This document shows, in pieces, positions 51,602 through 60,983 of a stretch of DNA of 64,000 nucleotides. The translations under genes and the position numbers were made by a program. The stretch covers positions 186,001 through 250,000 of the forward strand of contig NZ_CP094289.1 of assembly GCF_022759505.1 (NCBI RefSeq). Direction: 5' to 3'. The stretch comes from Georgenia sp. TF02-10 (GTDB lineage Bacteria; Actinomycetota; Actinomycetes; Actinomycetales; Actinomycetaceae). Within the stretch, counting starts at the first letter, position 1, and each line of letters starts with the position of its first letter. The notes below the pieces were generated by a model. The model was not told where the DNA came from. It saw only the letters and a program-made list of their open reading frames with translations, and made no database searches.

Positions 51602-52342
51602 TCAGGTGAGACCGTCTCGCAGCAGCGACGCAGCCGCTGCGACGAGATCGCCGTTGCCCTTGGCGGTGCGGCCGTCGGGAAGCACAGGGGTGTCCTCCAG
51701 GCCGGTACGGATGCCGTGCCCGCGGGGAACGGCCCTCCGGTTGACCGCCCAGGACGCGATCCCGTCACCGTGGTGCACCTGCTCCAGGCCGACACCGGCG
51801 TCGATGAGGACCTGCTCCATCGCAACTGCGTGCGCGACCGCGGCCTCGGGGTCAGCATCGAGCGGCTCGACCATCGCTCGGACGCACCGTGCCGCGATAC
51901 CGGCGGCCACGAAGCGACGGGCGTCATCGAGGGAGAGGAGCCCGGCCTCGATGCCGATGCCCCGCTGGTCCAGGACCTCGCACAGCTCGATGATTCCGGC
52001 CTCGCCCTGGTTGGCGGTGGCGAGGTCGGGCAGCATCGTCCAACTTCTGACCAGCTCGATCCGGCGTCGAGGGTCGGGTTCGATCTCGGCCGAGGTGCTC
52101 AGCGAGATGGGGATGCCCGGGCACGCTGCACGCACCGCTGCCAGCGTCGCGGCGCACGGCCCGGCGGCGAGGGTCTGCTCACCGTCCTCGTCGTAGGGGT
52201 GCAGATGCAGCGATCGCGCGCCGGCGGCCACCGCCGCCCGGGCCTCGGCGGCGATGTCTGCCGGGGTCCGGGGCGCGGCCGGATGCTCCCGGTCACCGTT
52301 CAGCGCCGCCTGCAGCAGCGGAACAGCGTTACCTGCGTCCAC
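51602..52342 (-). CDS. BKACE (DUF849, beta-keto acid cleavage) family protein
   Basis: 246 residues from GTG at 52342. PLLQAALNGDREHPAAPRTP is the family opening, SLHLHPYDEDGEQTL holds the zinc-binding His pair, and LEQVHHGDG lies near the C-terminus. Members condense a beta-keto acid with acetyl-CoA and include 3-keto-5-aminohexanoate cleavage enzyme. The protein is somewhat shorter than typical members (about 270-310 residues). No lysine pathway genes adjoin it, so the substrate is open. Confidence 0.82.
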   Translation of the reverse strand: MDAGNAVPLLQAALNGDREHPAAPRTPADIAAEARAAVAAGARSLHLHPYDEDGEQTLAAGPCAATLAAVRAACPGIPISLSTSAEIEPDPRRRIELVRSWTMLPDLATANQGEAGIIELCEVLDQRGIGIEAGLLSLDDARRFVAAGIAARCVRAMVEPLDADPEAAVAHAVAMEQVLIDAGVGLEQVHHGDGIASWAVNRRAVPRGHGIRTGLEDTPVLPDGRTAKGNGDLVAAAASLLRDGLT

Positions 52343-52479
52343 GGCACGGGCCTCCCCACTCGCTGCTCGCCAGCCCCGAACGCCGCCGTTCTAGCACAAA
52401 CACGCGCACCCGCAGACCAGAATGGGCTCGCGCTCGGGGTCGAAAGGCGGGCGAACGGGCGTGTCTCGGACATCCGAGG

Positions 52480-53328
52480 TCAGTTTGCCCGCACAGCCAG
52501 AAGGCGCTGCAGGCCTCCATCGTCGTCCGTGAGGTCCTTGCCGTGGCCGAACCCTCCCGGCTCGAGGCAGGCCTGGGCCCCAGCCTTCACGGCGTTGCCG
52601 GCCAGGAGGTGGAGGGGCGTCTTCGAGACGATGCCCACGAGCACCCGCCCGATGAAAGCGTCACCGGCGCCGAGGGTGTCGACGGCAGTGATCGGTCGTG
52701 GCGTGGCTTGCTCGACCCTAGTTCCGTTCGAGACGTGAGCGGGAAGGCCCCCGCGGGTGAGGATGACCCATCGCGCACCGCAGCTGTGGGCCCAGCTGAC
52801 GACGTCGGCTGCATCATCGTCGTCGAGGTGGGAGCCAGAGAAGGCGGCGACCGTGACGTGGCGTAGCAGCTTCTCCGCCCCCCGAGTGCGGATGCGGTCG
52901 TCGAAGTCGTACGAGACGGCGACGTGTCGGGAGATATCGGCGACGACGTGGTCCAGCTCGCTGCAGTAGCTAACGTGGGCCAGGTCGAAGCCGGCGACGA
53001 AGTTGACGTCTTCGACGGTGGGTGTGAAGACGCGGACCCCCTTGTCGGTGGCGCCGAAGTAGCGGTCACCGTCGATATGGCGCACGACGGTCCTCGACGT
53101 GACCCCAGGGACGACGCGGACTCGGGTGGTGTCCACTCCTTCGGCAGCGAGCGCGTCGCAGAGCAGGGCGCCGCGCTCGTCGTCCCCGACCTGGCCGACG
53201 TACGCTGTCTCGGCACCGGCTCTGGCCGCCCATACGGCGACGTTGACGCAGTTTCCGCCCGGGTACATCGTGCCCCGGTCCACGTAGCAGTCGGTGACGT
53301 TGTCCCCGATGGCCGCGATCCGAACCAT
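52480..53328 (-). CDS. PfkB family sugar kinase, FrlD-like (fructosamine 6-kinase candidate)
   Basis: 282 residues. Substrate-binding GTMYPGGNCVNVAVWAARAG and the catalytic ITAVDTLGAGDAFIGRVLVG place it in the ribokinase/PfkB family. Size and gene pairing resemble fructoselysine kinase FrlD. Its ATG overlaps the stop of the SIS-domain gene by one base (TGATG). It closes the minus-strand operon that begins with the FAD oxidase. The proposed reaction is phosphorylation of an imported Amadori compound at C6, which the SIS protein would then split. Confidence 0.8.
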   Translation of the reverse strand: MVRIAAIGDNVTDCYVDRGTMYPGGNCVNVAVWAARAGAETAYVGQVGDDERGALLCDALAAEGVDTTRVRVVPGVTSRTVVRHIDGDRYFGATDKGVRVFTPTVEDVNFVAGFDLAHVSYCSELDHVVADISRHVAVSYDFDDRIRTRGAEKLLRHVTVAAFSGSHLDDDDAADVVSWAHSCGARWVILTRGGLPAHVSNGTRVEQATPRPITAVDTLGAGDAFIGRVLVGIVSKTPLHLLAGNAVKAGAQACLEPGGFGHGKDLTDDDGGLQRLLAVRAN

Positions 53329-54350
53329 CAGTAATCGACCTTCCACATGTAGCGGCGGTCCTTGAGGGAGTGGCCGGACCATGCCTCGAAGTGCTCCGCG
53401 AGCCGGCCCAGGAGGGTGCTTGAGACGACGAGGGTGCCGACGAACGGGCGCATCCCCTCCGGCACGCCGGGAAGGGACAACATGGCGCCGTCCACGACGT
53501 GCACCTTGTCGGTGTACCGCTCGAGGAACCGCAGCACGCGCTCTCCCATGGGCCGGGTGGGGTCCTCGCCGATGAGCACGATGACCGGCAGGTCCTCGGT
53601 CGCCATCTCGAACGGGCCATGCAGGAACTCCCCTGACCCCACCGGGACAGCGTGCTTCCACTGCATCTCCTGCAGATAGCACATGGCCAGAGTGTTGGCG
53701 GCCGACTCCAGGGCGCCGGAACCGAGGACGTAGACCACCGGCTCGGAGTGCAGGGCCGCGGCGATGCGGTCGAGGTCGACCTCGAACTCCTCGATCGCCG
53801 AGCGGAACGCGCCAGGCGCCGCCTGGAGCGCGGTCATCGCCTCGGTGTGGTCAGGTGCCGCGTCCAGGGCCCGCAGCAGTGACCAGCCGATGAGGGACAG
53901 GACGATCTGCTTAGCCTCGATGCCCTCGTGCAGGACCAACTCAGGGCAGGCGCGCCCGACCACGCTCATGGGGTCCTGGGTGACACCGACGACCGTGGCG
54001 CCGACGTCTCGGGCGTGCGCGGCGGCACGGGCGGTCTCGGCGGTACCGCCGTTGGTGCTGCTGATGACGACGAACGAGCGGGCACCCAAGGCGGCCGGGC
54101 GGCGTGTGAGCAGCTCGTCGGCATTGACGGTGAACGCCGGGATGGGGCTGCGGTCGAGCAGGACCCGGAGCGGTCCGAAGCCGAACAGGGAGCCGCCGCA
54201 GCCGACCAGGAAGATGTTGTCCAGGCCGGCCCTTGTGGCCCGGTCGACGAGGGCCTCGATCTGGGGGCGAGTGCCGAGGGCCGTCTCGATACGGGCAGTG
54301 AAGTCGTCCGGGACCGGGCGCAAGGGAGCGGCAGGGGTGGCGACAGGCAT
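53328..54350 (-). CDS. SIS-domain deglycase, FrlB-like
   Basis: 340 residues with two SIS domains. The first has FLVGCGGSLFGFGPLRVLLD and SFVVISSTNGGTAETARAAA (phosphosugar loop); the second has PVVYVLGSGALESAANTLAM and the catalytic-region GSGEFLHGPFEMATEDLP. This is the layout of fructoselysine 6-phosphate deglycase and related amino sugar isomerases, without a glutaminase domain. ATG at 54350 has AAAGG upstream. Next to a PfkB kinase and an amino-acid-type importer, splitting of a phosphorylated fructosamine into glucose 6-phosphate and an amine is the best guess. Confidence 0.8.
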   Translation of the reverse strand: MPVATPAAPLRPVPDDFTARIETALGTRPQIEALVDRATRAGLDNIFLVGCGGSLFGFGPLRVLLDRSPIPAFTVNADELLTRRPAALGARSFVVISSTNGGTAETARAAAHARDVGATVVGVTQDPMSVVGRACPELVLHEGIEAKQIVLSLIGWSLLRALDAAPDHTEAMTALQAAPGAFRSAIEEFEVDLDRIAAALHSEPVVYVLGSGALESAANTLAMCYLQEMQWKHAVPVGSGEFLHGPFEMATEDLPVIVLIGEDPTRPMGERVLRFLERYTDKVHVVDGAMLSLPGVPEGMRPFVGTLVVSSTLLGRLAEHFEAWSGHSLKDRRYMWKVDY

Positions 54351-54380
54351 GGTGGACCTTTCTGACGTGTTTGGCGGCGG

Positions 54381-55421
54381 TCAGTCGGCGCGCCGCAGGG
54401 GGAACTGCTGGTGGAGGGCCTGGATGAGCTCGATGACGGCCAGGCTGTCGTGGGCGTCGACGGGCGGTGGGTCACCCTCGCGCAGGGTTGCGGCCAGGCC
54501 ACGGTAGAAGGCCGCGTAGTCGCCGGGATCGGTGGGCACGGGCTGCTCCTCGCCGGTGCGGCCGAGAACGCCCCACTGCTCGCGGGGCCGCTCCCCGAAG
54601 CCGGGGTCGGTGGGTGAGGCGCCGGCCTTGAGGGCCGGCTCCTGCGGGTCCAGGCCGTAGGTTGTAAAGCCGGCCTGCGAGCCGAGCACGCGGAACCGCG
54701 GGCCCAGCTGGGGGGCCAGCCCGTTCATCCAAAGGTGGGAGGTCACTCCGCACGTATGGCGGAGCGCAACGAAGGCATCGTCGTCGGCCCCGTCACCGGA
54801 CCGGTACCGGACCAGCTCGGCGTGGGCGTCCTCGACCGGCCCGAAGAGCTGGAGCGCCTGGTCAAGCAAGTGCGGGCCGAGGTCGAAGAGGATGCCACCA
54901 CCCTCACTGGCTTGCGCGGCGGCCTTCCATACCTTCGGCTCCTCGGGCTTCCACCACTCGAAGCGGGACTCGAACCGCCGGACATGACCAAGCCGGCCCT
55001 CCTCGATGAGGCGGCGGACTGTGCGGAAGTCGCCGTCCCAGCGCCGGTTCTGGAACACGGTGAGCACCCGGCCGGCCTCGGCAGCGTGGTCTAGGAGCTC
55101 ACTGCCCTCCTTCCCCGTGAGCGATAGCGGCTTCTCTACGACGACGTGCAGGCCGGCATCGAGCGCAGCGTGCGCCTGCTCGGCATGGCGGGCCGGTGGC
55201 GTGGCGACGATGGCGAGGTCGAGGTCACCGGCCCGCTCAAGGAGCGTGTCGAGGTCGGCGACGACGTCCGTACCGGGGTGGTCTGCTCGGGCCGCCTCTG
55301 CCCGCCGGGCATCGGCAGTGACGATGGTGTCGAGGTGGAACGCGGAGTCGGCTGCCAGGAACGGGGCGTGAAAGTGGCGTCCACCGGTGCCGTAGCCGAT
55401 GACGGCGGTGCGGATGCTCAC
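54381..55421 (-). CDS. Gfo/Idh/MocA family oxidoreductase
   Basis: 346 residues. RTAVIGYGTGGRHFHAPFLA is the NAD(P) site and VVVEKPLSLTGKEG the conserved EKP motif. FDLGPHLLDQALQLFGP carries the substrate-binding His region. GTG at 55421 overlaps the ATPase stop (GTGA), so it is in the same operon. Relatives in opine catabolism (MocA) oxidise sugar moieties; here it may act on the sugar or polyol part of the imported compound. Confidence 0.87.
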   Translation of the reverse strand: MSIRTAVIGYGTGGRHFHAPFLAADSAFHLDTIVTADARRAEAARADHPGTDVVADLDTLLERAGDLDLAIVATPPARHAEQAHAALDAGLHVVVEKPLSLTGKEGSELLDHAAEAGRVLTVFQNRRWDGDFRTVRRLIEEGRLGHVRRFESRFEWWKPEEPKVWKAAAQASEGGGILFDLGPHLLDQALQLFGPVEDAHAELVRYRSGDGADDDAFVALRHTCGVTSHLWMNGLAPQLGPRFRVLGSQAGFTTYGLDPQEPALKAGASPTDPGFGERPREQWGVLGRTGEEQPVPTDPGDYAAFYRGLAATLREGDPPPVDAHDSLAVIELIQALHQQFPLRRAD

Positions 55422-56188
55422 AGCACCTCCGAAAGGAAGGTGCGCAACCGGCCGCTTTGGGGGTCGTCGAACAGTCGCGCCGGTGGCCCGGCCTCCACGA
55501 CCTCGCCCTCGTCCATGAAGACGACCTGGTCGGCGACCTTGCGGGCGAAGTTCATCTCGTGGGTGACCACGACCATCGTCATGCCGCGGCTCGCCAGCGA
55601 GGCCATGAGGGTGAGCACGCCCTTGACCAGTTCCGGGTCGAGGGCGCTCGTGACCTCGTCGAAGAGCATGACCTCCGGCTGCATCGCCAACGCCCGAGCG
55701 ATGGCCACCCGCTGCTGCTGACCGCCGGAGAGGTCCCTGGGCCGGTGGTCGGCGCGGGGCCCCAGCCCGACCTCGTCTAGCCGTTCCCGGGCGATGGCCA
55801 GCGCCTCGGCCTTCCCCATGCCCTTGACCTTGCGCAGCGCGAGCGCCACGTTCTGCAGGGCGGTGTGGTCGGGGAAGAGGTTGAAGTGCTGGAACACCAT
55901 GCCGATCCGCTGGCGCAGCCGGTCAGGATGGACGCGCAGCGCGCTCTCACCGGCGATGAGCACGTCGCCGCCCTTGGGCTCGTGCAAGCGGTTGACGCCA
56001 CGCAGCAGCGTGGACTTGCCCGAGCCGGAGGGCCCGATGATGCAGGTGGTGGTGCCGGCCGGGACGTTGACCGTGATGTCCCGGATGACCTTGAACTCGC
56101 CGTAGGCCATCGAGAGGTTGATCAGGTCGAGGCTTGAGCCCTCGTAGGTGGGTGCGTCGGTGGAGACGGCCGTAGTCGCGGAACTCAT
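55418..56188 (-). CDS. Amino-acid-type ABC transporter ATPase
   Basis: 256 residues. Walker A IGPSGSGKSTLLRGVNRL, Q-loop MVFQHFNLFPDHTALQNV, signature LSGGQQQRVAIARALAM, Walker B VMLFDEVTSALDPE and the H-loop VVVTHEMNFARKVAD are complete and match the polar amino acid uptake (GlnQ/HisP) group. ATG overlaps the permease stop (ATGA). This locus, unlike the two CUT1 sugar loci, brings its own ATPase. Confidence 0.95.
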   Translation of the reverse strand: MSSATTAVSTDAPTYEGSSLDLINLSMAYGEFKVIRDITVNVPAGTTTCIIGPSGSGKSTLLRGVNRLHEPKGGDVLIAGESALRVHPDRLRQRIGMVFQHFNLFPDHTALQNVALALRKVKGMGKAEALAIARERLDEVGLGPRADHRPRDLSGGQQQRVAIARALAMQPEVMLFDEVTSALDPELVKGVLTLMASLASRGMTMVVVTHEMNFARKVADQVVFMDEGEVVEAGPPARLFDDPQSGRLRTFLSEVL

Positions 56189-56976
56189 GTGTTCTCTCCA
56201 TGCTGGAGGGCGGAGACCTTGCGGTCCATCTCGTGGACTTCCATCAACCCGCTGGTGGGAGCTGCCGGACGCCGGCCGGTGCGGAAGCGGTTGTCGAAGT
56301 AGTTGACGAGGTGCGTCAACGGCACCGTAATCACCATGTAGAACGCGCCTGCCAGGACGAGCGGGGACAGGTTGCCGGTGAGGACGGCTGCGTCCTGGCC
56401 GACACGGAACAGTTCACGCTCGGTGACTAGCAGGCCGAGGAAGTAGACCAGTGAGGAGTCCTTGACTATGGCGATGAACTGGTTGACCAGGGCGGGCAGG
56501 ACACGCCGCACGCCTTGGGGGACGACGACCAGTCGCATCGCCTTGGCATAACTCATGCCGAGGGCCCGGCAGGCCTCGAGCTGGCCCTTGTCCACACCCT
56601 GGATGCCGGCGCGGAAGATCTCGCCGATGTAGGCCGCGGCGATGAGCGAGAGGGCGAGGATCCCGAGCGGGTACGGCGATGGCCCGAAGATCTCCTGACT
56701 GAACCGGGCGAAGCCCTGACCGATCAGCAGGATTGTCAGGATCGCCGGGAGGCCGCGGAAGACGTCCGTGTAGACGCGCGCGGGTAGCCGCAGCCACGGG
56801 CTGCGCGATATTCCCATTATCGCCAGCAGCATGCCAAGCACGAGCCCAATGATGGTGGCTGCTGCCGAGATGATGAGGGTGTTCTTCAGGCCGGTCCCCA
56901 GCATCTGTGGGAAGACCTGCCACATGGCGTCGAAGTCGAGGAAGGTGCGCCCGAGCAGCTCCAGCCAGTCGTTCAT
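56185..56976 (-). CDS. Amino-acid-type ABC transporter permease (HisM/GlnP)
   Basis: 263 residues with about five helices. FRGLPAILTILLIGQGFARF and the coupling loop QLEACRALGMSYAKAMRLVV are typical of the HisMQ family. AAAGGAG precedes ATG 56976. A single permease gene suggests a homodimeric channel. Confidence 0.93.
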   Translation of the reverse strand: MNDWLELLGRTFLDFDAMWQVFPQMLGTGLKNTLIISAAATIIGLVLGMLLAIMGISRSPWLRLPARVYTDVFRGLPAILTILLIGQGFARFSQEIFGPSPYPLGILALSLIAAAYIGEIFRAGIQGVDKGQLEACRALGMSYAKAMRLVVVPQGVRRVLPALVNQFIAIVKDSSLVYFLGLLVTERELFRVGQDAAVLTGNLSPLVLAGAFYMVITVPLTHLVNYFDNRFRTGRRPAAPTSGLMEVHEMDRKVSALQHGENT

Positions 56977-57068
56977 AGGTCGCTCCTTTGCCGGTGGGGG
57001 ACCCGGTCGTCCACAGGCGGTCTGGGCCGAATGCGCGTGCACGGCCCGGGCCTGCCCGGGGCCAGGGA

Positions 57069-57944
57069 TCAGGGAGTGGTGGTCGGGCTGGGGTCGTCGG
57101 AGGTCTTGTCCGAGGAGGGCAGGTACTGGTCAGGCATCGGGGAGCCGGGGAACCACTGCTGGTAGAGGTCGCGCCAGGTGCCGTCCTCCATCTTTTCCTT
57201 GATGCAGACGTTGAGCGCCTCGCGGAAGGCGTCGTTGCCTGGCGCCACAGCGAAGCCGGCCGGCGCGTCGAAGGAGGGGATGTTGATGGCCATCTCCACG
57301 TCGTACTGGCTGGTGTACTGCTTGGCCGCTTCGTAGTCGGCGAAGTGAGCGTCGACGGCACCGCTGTTAACCGCAGAGATCCCTGCGTTGTTGTCAGGGA
57401 AGCGCACGATCTCGGTGTCGGGGAAGTTCTTCACCGCGTAGGCATCCTGCAGCGTGCCCTGGACCACGCCGAGACGAATTCCGGCCAGGTCGGACTCCTC
57501 GGTCACGCCTGCGCCGGTCGGGGTGATGACGGTGAGATACCCCGCGAGGTAGCCCTCGGTGAAGGCGACGGTCTCCTCGCGCTCCTCGGTAATACCGATC
57601 GCGGCGACGCCGACATCGAACTGGCCGTTGGCGACGGCCGGGAGAATGGCGGAGAAGTCCTGGCCGGTGAAGACCACGTCGTCGATACCGACACAGCTTG
57701 CGACCTCCTTGAAGAACTCTACGTCGAAGCCGGTGAACTCCCCGTTCTCGTCGGTGAAGGTGTACGGGCGGGCGTCCCCCATGCTGGCCGCCCGGATGCT
57801 GCCGGGATTGATGAGGTTGAACTCGTTGTTCTGATCCGCGGCTGCGCTGTCGGAGGGGGTGCCGCTGTCGGTGCCGCAGGCGGTCAGCGCGAGCAGCGCG
57901 GTGGCCGACAGGGCGGCCCAGGCGGTGCGGGAGGTGATGTGCAT
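57069..57944 (-). CDS. Amino-acid-type substrate-binding lipoprotein (family 3)
   Basis: 291 residues. The lipobox is ALTAC. The family 3 fold shows in [40 protein letters not shown] and [20 protein letters not shown]. The ligand would be an amino acid or a conjugate bearing an alpha-amino acid head, such as a fructosyl amino acid. Three cysteines besides the lipid anchor pair are uncommon but not diagnostic. It is followed by permease and ATPase genes on the same strand. Confidence 0.92.
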   Translation of the reverse strand: MHITSRTAWAALSATALLALTACGTDSGTPSDSAAADQNNEFNLINPGSIRAASMGDARPYTFTDENGEFTGFDVEFFKEVASCVGIDDVVFTGQDFSAILPAVANGQFDVGVAAIGITEEREETVAFTEGYLAGYLTVITPTGAGVTEESDLAGIRLGVVQGTLQDAYAVKNFPDTEIVRFPDNNAGISAVNSGAVDAHFADYEAAKQYTSQYDVEMAINIPSFDAPAGFAVAPGNDAFREALNVCIKEKMEDGTWRDLYQQWFPGSPMPDQYLPSSDKTSDDPSPTTTP

Positions 57945-57968
57945 CGTGGCGATCTCCGATCTGGTAGG

Positions 57969-59096
57969 TCAGGCCCCAAAGCGGCCTGGGCGGAAGGAGC
58001 TCAGGAGGGGGCTGGGGGTGCCGGTGACGACCTCGCGGGCGAGAAGCTCACCAATGATGAGCGCCAGGGTGGCGCCGGAGTGGGTGAAGATGACGTGGTA
58101 GCCAGTGATGCCGGGCAACTCGCCAACGACGGGCTCGCCATCGCCGGGGATGGGCTTGGGCCCTACGCCGTATGACTTCAGTTCCAAGGTGGGGTTGCCG
58201 GCGAGGACGCGGGAGCCCTCCTCGAGAAGACCGGCAAGCGTGGATTCGTGAACGCCATAGCTGCCGTTCTCGCCGATGACGATCTCCCGCTCGGACCAGC
58301 CGGCGTCCATGACCAGGCAGCCGTCGGGCGCGGGCCGGATGGCTACGCGAGGGGTGTTGAGGACCGATCGTAGGTCGGCGCCCACGGGCGGCGTGCGCAC
58401 CAGCAGCGACACTGGGGTAGCGTCCGGGACGGTGACGCCGACGTCGGCAAGCATGGCCGGGACAGCCGGCCCCGTTGCGAGGACTGCCGCGTCTACCTCG
58501 AGGGTCTTCCCGGAGGCAGTCCTGACTCCGGTGACGGTGTCGTCGCTCACGACGACGGTCGAGCGGCCGGCGTTCTCCACGACGGTCCCGCCGGCCGAGA
58601 CGAACTCATGGGCGAGATGCTCGATCAGCGACGGAAGCTCGACCCACCCCTCGCCTGGGTTGAAGATGGCACCCTCGTCCGGTATGGCGGCAGGGTCGAC
58701 ACCCGGGATCCTGGCGGCAACGTCGTCGCGGCTGAGCCACTGCGCGTCATAGCCGACCCGGCGCATGTGCTCGAAGTCCGCCTGGTGACGCTCCGCGCGG
58801 CCGGCCGGTGCCCAGGTGAGGCCACCGTCGAAGCGCAGCCAGTCGCTGACGTCGCCTCCGGCGGCAAGCCTGCGGTAGCGGTCGAGTCCGAGCATGCGCA
58901 GCTGGTGGTAGGCATCGCTGCGCCTGCCGTAAGAGTTCAGCCAGGACAACGAGCGGCCGGAAGCCCCGCTGGAGAGCTGGGCGTCCGTCACCAGTGTGGC
59001 GTGGGCGCCCTCCCGGGCCAGGGCGGTGGCGGTTGCGGCCCCGAGGACTCCGCCGCCCACGACTGCGACCCGGCCGTTGTGGACTCGCTCAGGCAT
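57969..59096 (-). CDS. FAD-dependent oxidoreductase of the D-amino-acid/sarcosine oxidase family
   Basis: 375 residues. The N-terminal FAD site is VAVVGGGVLGAATATALARE. The central region has AAVLATGPAVPAMLADVG, and the C-terminal flavin motif is VVGELPGITGYHVIFTHSGA. The family includes glycine oxidase, D-amino acid dehydrogenase and bacterial fructosyl amino acid oxidases (amadoriases), all of similar length. As the first gene of the operon it may oxidise the C-N bond of the imported fructosamine or opine directly. Its start faces the divergent LacI gene across two operators. Confidence 0.85.
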   Translation of the reverse strand: MPERVHNGRVAVVGGGVLGAATATALAREGAHATLVTDAQLSSGASGRSLSWLNSYGRRSDAYHQLRMLGLDRYRRLAAGGDVSDWLRFDGGLTWAPAGRAERHQADFEHMRRVGYDAQWLSRDDVAARIPGVDPAAIPDEGAIFNPGEGWVELPSLIEHLAHEFVSAGGTVVENAGRSTVVVSDDTVTGVRTASGKTLEVDAAVLATGPAVPAMLADVGVTVPDATPVSLLVRTPPVGADLRSVLNTPRVAIRPAPDGCLVMDAGWSEREIVIGENGSYGVHESTLAGLLEEGSRVLAGNPTLELKSYGVGPKPIPGDGEPVVGELPGITGYHVIFTHSGATLALIIGELLAREVVTGTPSPLLSSFRPGRFGA

Positions 59097-59119
59097 GAGC
59101 GTTCACCTCTTCGCGGTCA

Positions 59120-59160
59120 GGATTGAGAAGGTTCTCAATCCGAGAGTGATAAGGTTCTCA
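59120..59160. promoter_or_regulatory. Two LacI-type operators between divergent genes
   Basis: TGAGAAGGTTCTCA (59124-59137) is the core of a perfect 10+2+10 palindrome with arms GGATTGAGAA and TTCTCAATCC (59120-59141). A second copy, TGATAAGGTTCTCA (59147-59160), differs at one base. Centres are 23 bp apart, about two helical turns, so two dimers could bind the same face. They sit between the FAD oxidase operon and the LacI gene and probably serve both. Confidence 0.8.
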
Positions 59161-59214
59161 GCAGGTCCGGCGGACGTCAAGAGGTTCACGAGAAGTACGC
59201 GCGAGGAGAGCGCC

Positions 59215-60282
59215 ATGGGCAGGCCAAGGGCCAGACGGGACCAGGTCTCCATCCCCCAGGTGGCCCGCGCGGCGGGCGTGTCCACAGCAACCGCGGGACG
59301 TGCCCTCGGGAACTATGGGTCCGTCAGCCAGCAGGCACGGGAGAAGGTGCTGTCCGCGGCGGCAGAGCTGGGCTACCAGCGCAACGACCTCGCCAGGGCG
59401 ATCATCACCGGACGCAGCGACACAATCGGCCTCGTGGTGGCGGACATCGAGAACCCGTTCTTCGCGGCTGCCGTGCGCGGGGTGAGCGACGCCGCACGGG
59501 CCGGCGGGTTCGAGGTGCTGCTGTCCAACACCGACGAGGATCCCGACCGGGAGAGGTCAGCGGTGGACATCCTGCTGGCGAAGCAGGTCGACGGGCTCGT
59601 GGTGGCACCGACCGCGGGCAGCACCGAGCACCTGGTCCGCGCCCAGCGCTCGGGGTGCCCCGTGGTGCTGCTCGACCGGCGGCTCGAGAACGTGGAGCTG
59701 GACATGGTGCTCGTCGACAACTTCCGCGCGAGCTCCGCGGTCGTTGCCCACCTGGCGCAGGCCGGACACCGGCGGATCGCGATGGTTACCGGCGGTACGC
59801 GAGCGTCAGAGCCGGCGGCTCCGGGCCAGAGGGGGGTGTCCACCGGTCGCGACCGCGTCGAGGGCTTCCTGCGCGGAATGCTCGACGCCGGGATCCCCGA
59901 CCCTCAGCGTTACCTCCGGACCGCGGCCGGCACTCCCGAACAGGCACATGCAGTCACCACCGAGATGCTCGCCCTGCCCGAGCCGCCCACCGCGCTGTTC
60001 GCCTCGGACAGCCGCGTCGCCCTCGGCGCACTGCGTGCAATCCGCGAGGCCCCGCTGCGGGTGCCCGAGGACATCTCGCTCGTCGCCTTCGACGACGCCG
60101 ACTGGACCGGGGTCGTCACACCGTCGGTCACCGTCGTCTCCCAGCCGGCTCAGGCACTCGGCTACCGCGCCGGGGAGATCCTCATCGGTCGCATCGCGGG
60201 CTCGGAGGAGCTGCCCAGGAACGAGCTGATGTCCACCGTGTTCATCGAGAGGAACTCGGTGGGACCCCCGCGGGCCTGGTAG
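59215..60282 (+). CDS. LacI family transcriptional regulator (Amadori/opine locus)
   Basis: 355 residues from ATG 59215 with GAGGAG upstream. The HTH reads VSIPQVARAAGVSTATAGRA, with Ala where most LacI proteins have Ser (TVSRAL), and the hinge follows at SVSQQAREKVLSAAAELGYQ. The sensor domain includes TIGLVVADIENPFFAAAVRG and ISLVAFDDADWTGVVTPSVT. Divergent from the transport and catabolic operon, over a pair of palindromes it probably binds. Confidence 0.92.
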   Translation: MGRPRARRDQVSIPQVARAAGVSTATAGRALGNYGSVSQQAREKVLSAAAELGYQRNDLARAIITGRSDTIGLVVADIENPFFAAAVRGVSDAARAGGFEVLLSNTDEDPDRERSAVDILLAKQVDGLVVAPTAGSTEHLVRAQRSGCPVVLLDRRLENVELDMVLVDNFRASSAVVAHLAQAGHRRIAMVTGGTRASEPAAPGQRGVSTGRDRVEGFLRGMLDAGIPDPQRYLRTAAGTPEQAHAVTTEMLALPEPPTALFASDSRVALGALRAIREAPLRVPEDISLVAFDDADWTGVVTPSVTVVSQPAQALGYRAGEILIGRIAGSEELPRNELMSTVFIERNSVGPPRAW

Positions 60283-60983
60283 TGCTGCATTGCCGCGATG
60301 CGCACCAGCAGGGCCACGCAGATGGGGTCCATCACGTGGCGATACGGTGGTCTCACCACGCGGGCAAGCGATACACACCCCCCGACGCCATGCACGAGTC
60401 CAACGACGGACGGGGCGGAAGAGACTGTGCCGACAGTGGCGCCGCGAAAGCTGAGAGACCCGGCGCCCACCGGCGATCCGGCCGTTGGCGCGTTCGAGCC
60501 CGGAGCGCTGACCACGGCAGCCGCTCTACCCTTCCCGGCGTCGCCGGCCGTCTCCAGCGTGGCCATAACAGCACGGCCAGGTAGAGCGTCCAGAGCCCAA
60601 CCCGATCGAGCCAGGCCAGGGCAGGGCGGCAAGACCGGCCAGGAAGACGGTCCGCGGCGCGGTCGCAGCCACCATGAACCGCGCCGGCCCAAGATGCCGA
60701 CGAGCGTCCCGATTACGACCCGGAGCACCGTGGCCGCAGGCTGGGCGGAAACCTTCGTCCCCGAGGCTGACAGCGGTTCGTTTGTGTTCGGAAGAGGAGC
60801 AGCGGCATGACGATGCAGAAGGTCGCGTCGGCAGTGTCGGCGGAGGTCGCCGCTACCAGGAATCACTCAACGCCTCGCCCTCGCGCTGGACCGGCCGTCT
60901 CACATCACAGCCTTGCCCCGTTCCGCTTGTCATCATCCCGACAAGCCCCGGATTGCAGGACGCGCTGCCGACGCCCGGCCTCC
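60283..60983. other. 700-bp interval without a supported gene
   Basis: Both strands have open frames here, but none has a recognisable product or consistent codon pattern. The stretch around 60300-60450 is noticeably less GC-rich and may hold remnants. No convincing terminator, tRNA or repeat was found. The end of dnaB lies at 60984. Confidence 0.5.

Noticed and set aside
60298-60810. Plus-strand frame of 170 codons after the LacI gene
   Set aside because: No recognisable domain, no ribosome binding site, Pro/Arg/Ser-rich composition, and open frames on the opposite strand are equally good.
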